From NCBI GenBank assembly GCA_964353405.1, contig CAYGWJ010000357.1, positions 1 through 27,100 on the forward strand: DNA of 27,100 nucleotides, written 5' to 3'. The notes under the pieces are model-generated. The model saw only the letters and a list, made by a program, of their open reading frames with translations. It did no database searches and was not told where the DNA came from. The DNA comes from JBGLNJ01 sp964353405 (GTDB lineage: Bacteria > Chloroflexota > Anaerolineae > Fen-1058). The position numbers and the translations under genes are program-made. The stretch's first letter is position 1. Every line of letters starts with the position of its first letter. Shown here piece after piece: positions 14,961 through 22,656 of this stretch.

Positions 14961-16361
14961 TCAACCGATTTCAAACGTCTGACCGCGCTCTGGCACAGTC
15001 ACTTCCGGGATACCCAGGCCGCGCAGGCCCTCGGACATGGCGCGCGTCGCCTCCGGCTCGCCGTGGACGACGAATACATGGCGAGGCCGCTGCGGAATCG
15101 CGCCGATGAATTCGAGCAATTCGCTCTCGTCCGCGTGAGCGCTGTAGCCGTCAATCGTCTCAATGCGCGCGTTCACGTTGTGCTCTTCGCCAAAGATGCG
15201 GACGCGCTTTTCGCCTTCAATCAGCTTGCGGCCCAGCGTGTTGGCCGCCTGGTAGCCCACAAAGAGCACCGACGTGCGCGGGTCGCCAATGCGATGGCGC
15301 AGGTGATGCAACACACGCCCGGCTTCGCACATCCCCGAAGCGCTGATGATGATGGCAGGTTCCTTCAGATCGTTAAGCTTCTTCGAGTCTTCGGCGTCGC
15401 GGACATACGTGAGCCGTGCAAAGCCAAACGGTTCCTTGTGGTGATCGTGCAGCAGGTGCTGGTGAGTTTCCTCGTCGTAGCATTCCGGGTGGAGACGAAA
15501 GACCTCGGTCACGTTCGTCGCCAGCGGGCTGTCCACATAGACCGGCGCGGCCGGGATGGCTCTGGCCTCGAACAATTCATGTAAATGATACACAATATCC
15601 TGCGTGCGGCCCACGGCGAACGCCGGGATGATGAGCAGGCCGCCGCGCTTGAGCGTCTCGCCCACCACTTGCACCAACTGGTCGCGCGCGTCGCTCATCG
15701 GCCCGTGATGGCGGCCACCGTAGGTGGACTCGGTGAGCAGCACGTCGGCGCGCTCAATCACCTGCGGGTCGCGCAGGATGGCCGCGCCTTTGCGGCCTAC
15801 GTCGCCCGTAAAGGCAAGCCAGGTCGTCCGGCCGTCTTCCTTCACCTCCAGCGCCACCGACGCCGAGCCGAGGATGTGACCGGCATCGCGGTAAGTCAAT
15901 CGCACCCCGGGCAAGACATCGGAGGGACGATCGTACTCAATTGTGTGAAACAATTTGAGCGTTTCGAGCGCGTCTTGCACGGTATACAGCGGCTCGACCG
16001 GCGGCAGTCCCTTTTCGGCGTTGAGCTTGGAGACAAAGCGTGCGTCCGATTCCTGGATGGCCCCCGAGTCGCGCAGCATGGCGCTGCACAAATCGCGCGT
16101 GGCGGAGGTGGAAAAAATCGAGCCGCGATAGCCGGCCTTGACCAGGGTAGGCAAATTGCCCGAGTGGTCAATGTGCGCGTGTGACAGCACCACCGCGTCA
16201 ATCGTCTTGACGTCGAATGGAAATTGCCCGTTGCGTTCGCGAGCTTCCTGACGTTTGCCCTGGAAACTCCCACAATCCAACAGAATTCGCTGGCGGTTCA
16301 CCTCCACCAGGTGCATTGAGCCGGTGACGGTCTCTGCCGCGCCCCAGAATTGCAGTTTCAT
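14961..16361 (-). CDS. MBL-fold, beta-CASP ribonuclease-type metallohydrolase
   Basis: A 466-residue enzyme of the metallo-beta-lactamase superfamily. The zinc motif SHAHIDHSG (His61, His63, Asp65, His66), the next ligand in DAGHILGS (His162) and FTGDVGRKG (Asp187) are intact. The beta-CASP insert (about 205-390) includes VDSPLATNVTEVF and ISASGMCEAGRVLHH. The Zn-binding end has DGYSAHAD and VVHGEPEA, with an RMMBL-like C-terminus. Such proteins act as endo- or 5'-3' exonucleases on RNA in the cytoplasm; the exact substrate is unknown. The ATG at 16361 overlaps the RNase D stop (ATGA) and follows GGAGG, so the longer frame is rejected. Pairing with RNase D suggests a small RNA-processing operon. 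Confidence 0.9.
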   Translation of the reverse strand: MKLQFWGAAETVTGSMHLVEVNRQRILLDCGSFQGKRQEARERNGQFPFDVKTIDAVVLSHAHIDHSGNLPTLVKAGYRGSIFSTSATRDLCSAMLRDSGAIQESDARFVSKLNAEKGLPPVEPLYTVQDALETLKLFHTIEYDRPSDVLPGVRLTYRDAGHILGSASVALEVKEDGRTTWLAFTGDVGRKGAAILRDPQVIERADVLLTESTYGGRHHGPMSDARDQLVQVVGETLKRGGLLIIPAFAVGRTQDIVYHLHELFEARAIPAAPVYVDSPLATNVTEVFRLHPECYDEETHQHLLHDHHKEPFGFARLTYVRDAEDSKKLNDLKEPAIIISASGMCEAGRVLHHLRHRIGDPRTSVLFVGYQAANTLGRKLIEGEKRVRIFGEEHNVNARIETIDGYSAHADESELLEFIGAIPQRPRHVFVVHGEPEATRAMSEGLRGLGIPEVTVPERGQTFEIG

Positions 16362-17476
16362 CTCAACGCCTCCACCATTTGCTGACCGAACGTCTTGAGC
16401 CGCCACGGGCCAAGACCCTCGATCCCGGCCAATTCTTGAGGCGTGCGCGGCTGTCGCTGCGCTAGCGCCATCAAAATGGCATTGGATACAATCACATCCG
16501 GCTCCACGCCGCGACCGGCGGCCACCTCCTTGCGCCACGCGCGCAATCGCTCATAGCGGTTCAGCATCCCATAATCGGGCGGTGAGCTGCGCGGCGCGCG
16601 CGGGATGGACGCGGACAGGCCACGCGCCACGGCCTCGATCACTTGCTCGCCGTAGCGTTTGATCTGCAGCGGCGACATCCCATCGAGATGTTGCAGGTCG
16701 GGCAGGCGGCGCGGCCGCGCTTGCGCCAGCGCGATCAGAGTCTTGTCGCCCATCACTTTAAAGGGCGGACAATTGCGCCGGCAGGCTTGTTTTTCGCGCA
16801 AGATGAATAGCTCGCGCAAGATGGCTTGACTGCGCGGGGCCAGGTCCCACGCACCCTTGACGCGCCAGAAATCGTCGGGATCCGCTTCGCGGGGCACGGG
16901 CAATACTTGCGCAACTTGATCAAAAGTCTCACGCGCTTGCTCGGTCAGGCCGGATGCTTCCAGTTCCTGGACTTCAATATCCTTCAAGCGCGCCAGGTAA
17001 TGCGAATCCAATCGAGCATAGGCCAGCGCCGCGCGATCCAGGGGCCGCTGCCCCCAGTTGTGCCGCTGCCAGCGCTTGTCCATCTGGACGCCAAAGCGCT
17101 CCAGGAGAATCGTCGCCAGCCCAAATTGCTTCCAGCCCAGAATCCGCGCGGCCCACATCGTATCAAAGAGATTGCGGAACTGCACGCCCACATCGCGCTT
17201 GAGGCACATCACGTCGTACTCGGCAGCGTGAAAGACTTTGACAATGCCCGGAGCGGCGAACAATTCGCCTAACGGATCGAGGCTCAGGCCGGGCGCGAGC
17301 GGATCCACAAGGTAGTCCACCTCGGGAATGGAAAGTTGAACCAGGCAAACCTTTTCCCGGTAGACGTACAGGCTGTCCGACTCGGTGTCGACGCCGACGA
17401 CGGGCGCGTTCATCAACTGGCGCAGCATGGCGCCAAGTTGTTCTGATTGGGTGATCAAGACCGGAGGAAAAGTCAT
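16358..17476 (-). CDS. rnd: Ribonuclease D with tandem HRDC domains
   Basis: A 372-residue 3'-5' exoribonuclease of the DEDDy class, trimming tRNA and other structured RNA 3' ends. With the ATG at 17476 as residue 1, the catalytic residues visible are D30 and E32 (VGVDTES), D88 (AAEYDVM), Y153 and D157 (YARLDSHYL). Two HRDC nucleic-acid-binding domains follow (about 222-290 and 305-370), the same plan and length as the E. coli enzyme. An ATG at 17485 is also in frame, but it lies within the -10 box of the predicted promoter, so it probably is not transcribed as a start; 17476 falls at the expected transcription start. It is co-transcribed with the beta-CASP nuclease, which it overlaps by 4 bp. 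Confidence 0.9.
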   Translation of the reverse strand: MTFPPVLITQSEQLGAMLRQLMNAPVVGVDTESDSLYVYREKVCLVQLSIPEVDYLVDPLAPGLSLDPLGELFAAPGIVKVFHAAEYDVMCLKRDVGVQFRNLFDTMWAARILGWKQFGLATILLERFGVQMDKRWQRHNWGQRPLDRAALAYARLDSHYLARLKDIEVQELEASGLTEQARETFDQVAQVLPVPREADPDDFWRVKGAWDLAPRSQAILRELFILREKQACRRNCPPFKVMGDKTLIALAQARPRRLPDLQHLDGMSPLQIKRYGEQVIEAVARGLSASIPRAPRSSPPDYGMLNRYERLRAWRKEVAAGRGVEPDVIVSNAILMALAQRQPRTPQELAGIEGLGPWRLKTFGQQMVEALR

Positions 17477-17483
17477 ACCGGCC

Positions 17484-17512
17484 ATTATCCCGCGTTCGCG
17501 TGGGTCTGTCAA
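17484..17512 (-). promoter_or_regulatory. Near-consensus promoter predicting a leaderless RNase D mRNA
   Basis: On the minus strand TTGACA (17512-17507), a 17-base spacer and GATAAT (17489-17484). A start 6-8 bases after the -10 box is 17476-17478, which is the ATG itself. No ribosome site is placed for that ATG. Confidence 0.75.
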
Positions 17513-17514
17513 TC

Positions 17515-17543
17515 TTGATGAAACTCACGTTCGCTGGTATCAT
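17515..17543 (+). promoter_or_regulatory. Sigma70-type promoter for surE
   Basis: TTGATG (17515-17520), a 17-base spacer and TATCAT (17538-17543) with a TGG extended -10. It lies back to back with the RNase D promoter. The leader to the GTG at 17576 is about 25 bases and contains GGAGGG. Confidence 0.7.
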
Positions 17544-17575
17544 GGCGTTTCCCCATCACACCCTAGGAGGGCGAC

Positions 17576-18379
17576 GTGGGAAGCGTTCCACTGATCTTGA
17601 TCACCAACGACGATGGGATTAGCTCGCCCGGATTGCGCGCGGCGGCGGCGGCGCTCGACAAGCTGGGCGAGGTGCTGGTCGTCGCTCCGGCCGTGCAGCA
17701 GTCCGGCACGGGTCGCTCGATGCCGCCCACTTCTGAGGGTCGCATTGCCCGCCAAAAGATTGTGCTCAACGGCCGCCAGATCGAAGGCTATGCTGTGGAA
17801 GGCAGCCCAGCCCAGGTGGTGCAGCATGGCATTTTGGAAATTGCCCCGCGTCTGCCCGATCTGCTGGTGTCCGGCATCAACTATGGCGAAAACATCGGGT
17901 CCGGCATCAACGTGTCCGGCACGGTGGGCGCGGCGATGGAAGGCGCGGATTTCGGGATCCGTTCCATCGCCTTTTCTCAGCAGACCGACCCGCGCTATTA
18001 CCTCAACGCGTCCGAGTCGGTCAACATGGGCGTGGCGATGCACTTTTTGCAGTTCTTTGCCCACCGCGTGCTCGAAGCAGGACTGCCGCCCGGCGTGGAC
18101 TTGCTCAAGATTGATGTGCCGATGCAAGCCACGCCGGACACGCCGTGGCGCTGGACGAGGATCAGCAAGCAACGCTATTTCTACCCGGTCAAGCCACACC
18201 GCCGCCGGCCCAGCGACCCGGGGCCGATGGGTTTTGAGACGCGCATAGACGCAGACAGGCTGGAGCCGGATAGCGACATCCGTGCCGTCGCTTTAGACGG
18301 CGTCGTATCGGTGACGCCGGTGACGCTGGACATGACGGCGAGGGTGGACCGGCAAGAACTGGCGAGATGGCTCACGTGA
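17576..18379 (+). CDS. surE: 5'/3'-nucleotidase SurE
   Basis: A 267-residue member of the SurE phosphatase family, which removes phosphate from nucleoside 5'- and 3'-monophosphates in stationary-phase and stress metabolism. The conserved N-terminus ILITNDDGISSPGL gives the metal ligands D12 and D13. S43 (QQSGTGRS) and N102 (SGINYGENIGSG) complete the site, and the NVSGTVGAAMEGA block is intact. Length is normal for the family. The GTG start at 17576 follows GGAGGG with four bases between. The antisense open frame over this gene is a shadow. The ABC exporter genes follow 81 bases later on the same strand, but a functional link is not evident. Confidence 0.95.
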   Translation: MGSVPLILITNDDGISSPGLRAAAAALDKLGEVLVVAPAVQQSGTGRSMPPTSEGRIARQKIVLNGRQIEGYAVEGSPAQVVQHGILEIAPRLPDLLVSGINYGENIGSGINVSGTVGAAMEGADFGIRSIAFSQQTDPRYYLNASESVNMGVAMHFLQFFAHRVLEAGLPPGVDLLKIDVPMQATPDTPWRWTRISKQRYFYPVKPHRRRPSDPGPMGFETRIDADRLEPDSDIRAVALDGVVSVTPVTLDMTARVDRQELARWLT

Positions 18380-18460
18380 TACGGGATACGTGTGCGTGTC
18401 GTTCACGGTTCACGCAGCTTGCGTCACGCAGAGTGAGAGTGACTAGAGACCGATCGCCCC

Positions 18461-19252
18461 ATGCGCCTCTACATTGAGCTTGCACGCAAGGCCGCGCAGA
18501 GACAACTGGCTTATCGCCAGGCCAACCTGGCCGGGCTGTTGACGAATCTCTTTTTCGGCGCGCTGAGGGCCTATACCCTCATCGCGCTGTATGGCGTCCG
18601 ACCGCAAATCGCCGGCTACACGCTCGAGGCCGCCGTCACCTATACCGGGCTGACACAAGCCATCCTGCGCCCGGTGCAAATCTTTGGCTGGCTCGACCTG
18701 ATGAAGACGGTCCGCACGGGCGACATTGTCTCCGACCTCACCAAGCCCGTTGACTATTACTTGTTCTGGCTGGCGCAAGACCTGGGCGCGAATATCATCC
18801 ACTTGATCGTGCGTGGAGTGCCCATCATGCTGGTTTATGCGCTCGCCACGCCGGTGGTCTGGCCTTCAGGTGCGGGCGGGGTTGTGGCGTTTGCCATCAG
18901 CCTGCTGTTGGCGATGCTGGCGAGCTTTGCGTGGCGCTTTTGCGTCAACATCACCGCGCTATGGATGACCGACGCGATTGGCGTGGCGCGGCTGGGCTTT
19001 ACGCTGTCCATGTTCTTTTCCGGCTTTGTGGTGCCGGTCAAGTTTTTCCCACCCTGGCTGCAGGCGATCGCTCGCGCGACGCCGTTCCCATCGCTCATCG
19101 AGACGCCGGTGCAAATCTGGCTGGGGATTCTCTCTGGCCCGGCCGCCGTCAACGCGATTCTCCAACAGGCAGTCTGGCTCGTTGCGCTGATGCTGATGGG
19201 ACGAGTGATGTTGGCCGCCGGAACGCGCAAGCTGGTGATTCAGGGGGGATGA
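18461..19252 (+). CDS. ABC-2 family exporter permease, subunit 1
   Basis: A 263-residue integral membrane protein with about six hydrophobic segments and no cytoplasmic domain of size. It resembles the permeases of the uncharacterised ABC exporter group COG4586/COG4587/COG3694 (two permeases plus one ATPase), with FWLDL/RTGDIVSDLTKPVDYY-like phrases (here GWLDLMKTVRTGDIV) and a GFVVPVKFFPPWLQ stretch typical of ABC-2 membrane components. The substrate is unknown; related systems export lipids, drugs or polysaccharides. The ATG at 18461 has no clear ribosome site. The stop overlaps the second permease's start (ATGATG), so the two are coupled. Confidence 0.85.
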   Translation: MRLYIELARKAAQRQLAYRQANLAGLLTNLFFGALRAYTLIALYGVRPQIAGYTLEAAVTYTGLTQAILRPVQIFGWLDLMKTVRTGDIVSDLTKPVDYYLFWLAQDLGANIIHLIVRGVPIMLVYALATPVVWPSGAGGVVAFAISLLLAMLASFAWRFCVNITALWMTDAIGVARLGFTLSMFFSGFVVPVKFFPPWLQAIARATPFPSLIETPVQIWLGILSGPAAVNAILQQAVWLVALMLMGRVMLAAGTRKLVIQGG

Positions 19253-20061
19253 TGCAGCCCTATGTCGAATTGTATTTCCGTCTCATCGCCAGCCGCATCC
19301 GAGCGCAGATGCAGTACCGCTTCTCGTTCGTGATGGACGTGGTCGCCAACTTGTTCTCCAACTTTACCGACCTGGCGGCGTTGTTTGTCATGTTCACTCA
19401 GGCGACGGCGCTCGGCGGCTGGTCGCTGGGCGAGGTCGCATTCCTTTACGGCTTGTCCTCGGTGAGCTTTGCGCTGCACGAGCTGTTCCAGGGCGCTTTC
19501 GACAACGACGTCTTTGCAACCTATATCCAACGCGGACAGTTCGATCAAATCCTCATCCGCCCGCTGCCTGTGTCGTTCCAGATGTTCACCGAGTACTTTA
19601 TGCTCCGCCGATTGGGCCGGATGACGCAAGGCCTGCTGGCTTTCGCGCTGGGCGTGGCGCTGGCGCACCCGCACTGGACGTTCGCCAAGCTGCTTTACCT
19701 GCCCTGGGTCTTGGCCGGAGGCGCGGCGTTCTTTCTGGCCATTTCAATTACGGGTTGCACGCTCTGCTTTTGGATGGTTCAGCCGACCGAGGTGGTCAAT
19801 ATTTTTACCTATGGCGGCACGGCCATGCTTTCATATCCGCTCACGATTTACCAGGAATGGATGCAGCGCTTCTTTGTCTACATCCTGCCGATGGCATTTA
19901 TCAACTTTTTCCCGTCGCTCTATTTTCTCGACCGCCCTGATCCTTTTCACTTGCCGCCCTTTGTGCCGTTCCTGGCTCCCGTGGTGTGCGGGGCCGTATT
20001 GATGATCGCGCTGCGACTTTGGGCGTTCGGCGTGGCGCGTTATACCAGCACCGGCAGTTGA
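19249..20061 (+). CDS. ABC-2 family exporter permease, subunit 2
   Basis: A 270-residue integral membrane protein with about six hydrophobic segments, the second permease of the exporter. The phrase YIQRGQFDQILIRPLP is the counterpart of RTGDIVSDLTKPVDYY in the first permease, a shared block seen in both subunits of this exporter group. It starts at ATG 19249 (overlapping the previous stop by 4 bp) or at the adjacent ATG 19252; GGGGGG just upstream can serve as the ribosome site. A longer open frame beginning at 18931 lies inside the first permease and is not credible as a start. The ATPase follows after 36 bases. Confidence 0.87.
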   Translation: MMQPYVELYFRLIASRIRAQMQYRFSFVMDVVANLFSNFTDLAALFVMFTQATALGGWSLGEVAFLYGLSSVSFALHELFQGAFDNDVFATYIQRGQFDQILIRPLPVSFQMFTEYFMLRRLGRMTQGLLAFALGVALAHPHWTFAKLLYLPWVLAGGAAFFLAISITGCTLCFWMVQPTEVVNIFTYGGTAMLSYPLTIYQEWMQRFFVYILPMAFINFFPSLYFLDRPDPFHLPPFVPFLAPVVCGAVLMIALRLWAFGVARYTSTGS

Positions 20062-20097
20062 AGGCCGCCATGCGGATGGCCGCCTACAAAACCATCT

Positions 20098-21087
20098 ATG
20101 CCTATCATCAACGTCACACACGTCTCCAAAGATTTCCAGGTTTTCAAGCACCATCGCGGACTGACGGGCGCGTTCCGCAATCTGTTCACGCGCCAGTTCC
20201 GCACGGTCAACGCCGTCCGCGCTGTGTCATTCTCCATCGAGCGCGGCGAGCTGGTGGGCTACCTCGGCCCGAACGGCGCGGGCAAGTCCACTACCATCAA
20301 GATGCTGACGGGCATCCTCGTTCCGACGAGCGGCGAAATCACCGTGAACGGCCGGGTGCCGTGGAGGGAGCGCGCTGCTCACGCGCGCGAGATCGGCGTG
20401 GTGTTCGGCCAGCGCACGAGCTTGTGGTGGGACTTGCCCGTGATCGAGTCCTTCGATCTCCTTCACTACATCTACCGCGTGCCGGAGCAGCGCTACTATC
20501 AAAACCTGCTCAAATTTCAGGACCTGCTTGGCCTGGGCGAATTTATGCACACGCCCGTGCGCAGCCTTTCGCTCGGCCAGCGGATGCGGGCCGACCTAGC
20601 CGCCGCTCTCCTGCATGACCCCAAGCTTGTTTTCCTCGACGAGCCGACCATCGGCCTGGATGTGGTGGCAAAAGAACGCATCCGCCAGTTCATCCAATCC
20701 ATCAACCGCGAGCGCGGCGTGACCGTCATCCTGACCACGCACGATTTGGGCGATGTGGAAAAGCTGTGCGAGCGGGTGATGATGATTGACCGCGGACGCT
20801 TGCTCTTTGACGGTCTGCTTGCGACCTTGCGCGAACGCTTCGGCGGGGAGCGCGAGCTGGTGGTTGATTTGGCCGACGATTACGACGACGTGACCGTGGC
20901 AGGCGCGACGATCATCGCGCGCGAGGGGCGGCGCGTGACCTATCGCTTCGGCGCAGATGGCCTCACGGCCAGTGACCTCATCGCGCGGGTCAGCGCACAC
21001 TTTCGCATCGGCGACCTTTCGGTGCGCGAGCCGGAAATTGAGGCGACGGTGCGAAGAATCTATGAGGAACGACTCCTGGACACCTGA
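20098..21087 (+). CDS. ABC exporter ATP-binding protein
   Basis: A 329-residue ATPase that powers the two permeases upstream. Walker A is GPNGAGKS (57-64), the Q-loop Gln is at 105 (VFGQRTSLWW), the signature is LSLGQ (157-161), Walker B is LVFLDE (177-182), and the switch His is at 215 (TTHDLGDVE). The QRTSLWWDLP stretch after the Q-loop and the C-terminal extension of about 90 residues are features of the COG4586-type ATPases as I know them. All key residues are intact. No strong ribosome site precedes the ATG at 20098, so translation may depend on coupling to the upstream permease. The exported substrate is unknown. Confidence 0.92.
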   Translation: MPIINVTHVSKDFQVFKHHRGLTGAFRNLFTRQFRTVNAVRAVSFSIERGELVGYLGPNGAGKSTTIKMLTGILVPTSGEITVNGRVPWRERAAHAREIGVVFGQRTSLWWDLPVIESFDLLHYIYRVPEQRYYQNLLKFQDLLGLGEFMHTPVRSLSLGQRMRADLAAALLHDPKLVFLDEPTIGLDVVAKERIRQFIQSINRERGVTVILTTHDLGDVEKLCERVMMIDRGRLLFDGLLATLRERFGGERELVVDLADDYDDVTVAGATIIAREGRRVTYRFGADGLTASDLIARVSAHFRIGDLSVREPEIEATVRRIYEERLLDT

Positions 21088-21104
21088 GCTGCACGAGTGT
21101 GCCG

Positions 21105-21133
21105 TTGTATATGCTCCGAGATCGTGCTACAAT
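21105..21133 (+). promoter_or_regulatory. Promoter for the methyltransferase pseudogene
   Basis: TTGTAT (21105-21110), a 17-base spacer and TACAAT (21128-21133) with a TGC extended -10. A purine-rich GGGAG lies seven bases before the ATG at 21188. The control region is intact although the gene is broken. Confidence 0.65.
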
Positions 21134-21187
21134 CAAAAGGAGGGCATAACAGGTATCTGAACTTGTGCCCCCAACCAGGGAGATAGA

Positions 21188-22061
21188 ATGAAGCGTGTCA
21201 AAGAGTCTCAAGCAGGACTGCTCGTTTCAGAGGCGGCACCCACAGCCGCTGCACGCGCTCGCGGCGAGCATCGCGCTAACCAACTCGATGGCAAAACGTG
21301 GACGAAAAACTCGATCAGCATTTGGAGTGACATCAAAAAGTCTGCTGAGGAAATCAAGCTAGGCCATCCGGCCATGTTCCCTCTCCAGCTTGCTCAACGG
21401 TTGATCGAGTGTTTTACAACAGAATCAGATTCTCTCATCTTTGATCCTTTTGCCGGAGTTGGAACAACCGTGGTCGCCGCTGACCGGATGAACAAAGTCG
21501 GTATCGGCATCGAGATCTCCCCTGATTTCGTGGAAACGGCCAAGACTCGCCTGGCACAACGCGAGCTATTCGCCGCTCAGTCGCGCGCGAGCCGTGTTTA
21601 CTGCGATGACGCCAGCAACATGCTCCAATATGTATCGCCTGGTTCCGTTGACATGGTGATCACATCGCCTCCGTATTGGGACATCCTGATCCAGAAACGG
21701 ACTGCCGACTATAAAGCCATCCGACACTATGGAGACGCTCAGCGTGACCTGGGCAAAATTTCGGACTAGGAAGAATTCCTGGACACTTTGGCCGACATAT
21801 TCCGTTTGGTCTTAAGTTCTCAAGCCCAACAAGTATTGTATTGCAGTTGTGATGGACTTGCGTAAGAAAGACAAGTTCTTTCCCCTCCATGCTGACCTTG
21901 CGCGAAAGCTGAGCAGTGAAGCAGGCTTTATCTTTGATGACCTCATCATTTGGGATCGCCGCCAAGAGTACAACAATATGCGGCCCCTGGGTTATCCGCA
22001 CGTCTTTCGAATCAACAAGGCGCACGAATACATTCTGATTTTCAAAAAGCCTTCCTCGTGA
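21188..22061 (+). pseudogene. DNA (N4/N6) methyltransferase, disrupted
   Basis: The first 193 codons encode an S-adenosylmethionine-dependent DNA methyltransferase: motif I DPFAGVGTT (86-94) and motif IV TSPPYWD (159-165). Motif I comes before motif IV, unlike the usual beta-class order. A TAG at 21767-21769 ends the frame where relatives would be expected to have an aromatic codon (ISDYE-like). The same frame continues after it (EEFLDTLADIFRLVL), then needs a frame change near 21815 to give VLKPNKYCIAVVMDLRKKDK and on to HEYILIFKKP, ending at 22061. With about two bases restored the join reads naturally. So one nonsense codon and one small deletion break an otherwise complete gene. No restriction enzyme is adjacent, so it was probably a solitary methyltransferase. 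Sequencing error is possible. Confidence 0.85.
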
Positions 22062-22366
22062 TTCTCATACGTTGATACTTGGGTCGCCCCGGCAGCCTTG
22101 ATTCCACCAGGCGAATTGGCGAGCCTGTTTTCGTCTTGAGATTGAAGCGACCGAATGCGGCTTGAGCAGCGTAGGGTGATCGTCAGCAATTTGTAATGCA
22201 ACCGCCAGCATTCCTTTATGCTCTTCTCATCTGCGCTTAATGTCACGCTGCTAAACTTGTTATCAAGTAGTCCTCCCGAGGGGGAATGTGGACTGCTCCG
22301 CAGGCAGAGCGCATCGCAGGTCATGGGCCTGGGCGCATGCCCCAGCAACTGAACATATCGCGCCGT
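22062..22366. other. Intergenic stretch with no supported feature
   Basis: About 300 bases after the methyltransferase relic. Open frames here are short or antisense with unconvincing composition, and no promoter, tRNA or repeat could be supported. It may be decayed sequence belonging to the same event that inactivated the methyltransferase. Confidence 0.4.
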
Positions 22367-22393
22367 GGCCCCGACCCAGCTTTGGTCGGGGCC
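22367..22393 (+). terminator. GC-rich hairpin, possible terminator
   Basis: GGCCCCGACC (22367-22376) pairs perfectly with 22384-22393 around a 7-base loop. Only a broken T run follows (GTTCCGTTT), so termination is plausible but not certain. It stands just before the promoter at 22407 and may insulate it. Confidence 0.45.
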
Positions 22394-22406
22394 GTTCCGT
22401 TTAACG

Positions 22407-22435
22407 TTGACACGCCTCCGGTTCGGTGCTAGAAT
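22407..22435 (+). promoter_or_regulatory. Near-consensus promoter of a predicted small RNA
   Basis: TTGACA (22407-22412), a 17-base spacer and TAGAAT (22430-22435) with a TGC extended -10. The predicted start is about 22442, only about 60 bases before an intrinsic terminator. Confidence 0.75.
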
Positions 22436-22441
22436 CCGGCC

Positions 22442-22505
22442 CGCCGAAAGCACAGCCGGGATTGGTAACAGAGAGAGTTCTGCCCCGTGGTGGAACTCTT
22501 TTTTT
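22442..22505 (+). ncRNA. Predicted small RNA or attenuated leader, family not recognised
   Basis: A strong promoter ends at 22435 and a strong intrinsic terminator ends at 22505, enclosing about 64 bases with no convincing open frame. The first nine bases (22442-22450, CGCCGAAAG) are perfectly complementary to 22508-22516 just past the terminator, so read-through transcripts could form an enclosing helix. Because a second promoter lies at 22573-22600, this unit can stand alone as a small RNA. If transcription reads through, it would instead act as an attenuator for the gene at 22657. Confidence 0.45.
22474..22505 (+). terminator. Intrinsic terminator
   Basis: AGAGTTC (22474-22480) pairs with GAACTCT (22493-22499) around a 12-base loop, followed at once by a run of T residues to 22505. 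Weaker A-T and G-U pairs extend the stem on the 5' side. Confidence 0.8.
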
Positions 22506-22572
22506 GCCTTTCGGCGTATTCGCTCAATAATTCGGGGCAGGACCCCTTGGCAAGGTTTCAAATTCCTGCCAA

Positions 22573-22600
22573 TTGACAACAGAGGCAAAGAGGCTAGAAT
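22573..22600 (+). promoter_or_regulatory. Promoter for the 22657 gene
   Basis: TTGACA (22573-22578), a 16-base spacer and TAGAAT (22595-22600). It predicts a leader of about 50 bases to the ATG at 22657 and probably serves the two-gene unit up to 25662. Confidence 0.7.
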
Positions 22601-22656
22601 AGATCAGGTTAATGTTTTCGCCAATTCGCAGCCCATTCCACAAAACCGGGTGAACC

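Noticed and set aside
17540..18199. A 219-codon minus-strand open frame opposite surE
   Set aside because: SurE motifs are on the + strand; the antisense translation has no motif and would overlap the surE promoter.
18380..18460. Repetitive-looking stretch (GATACG, CACGCAG, GCGTCACG units) between surE and the ABC permease
   Set aside because: Pairing between the units is weak and patchy; not enough to call a repeat, promoter or terminator.
21992..22588. A 198-codon minus-strand open frame across the gap after the methyltransferase relic
   Set aside because: It overlaps the predicted small-RNA unit and part of the methyltransferase, and its composition is not protein-like; no ribosome site stands out.
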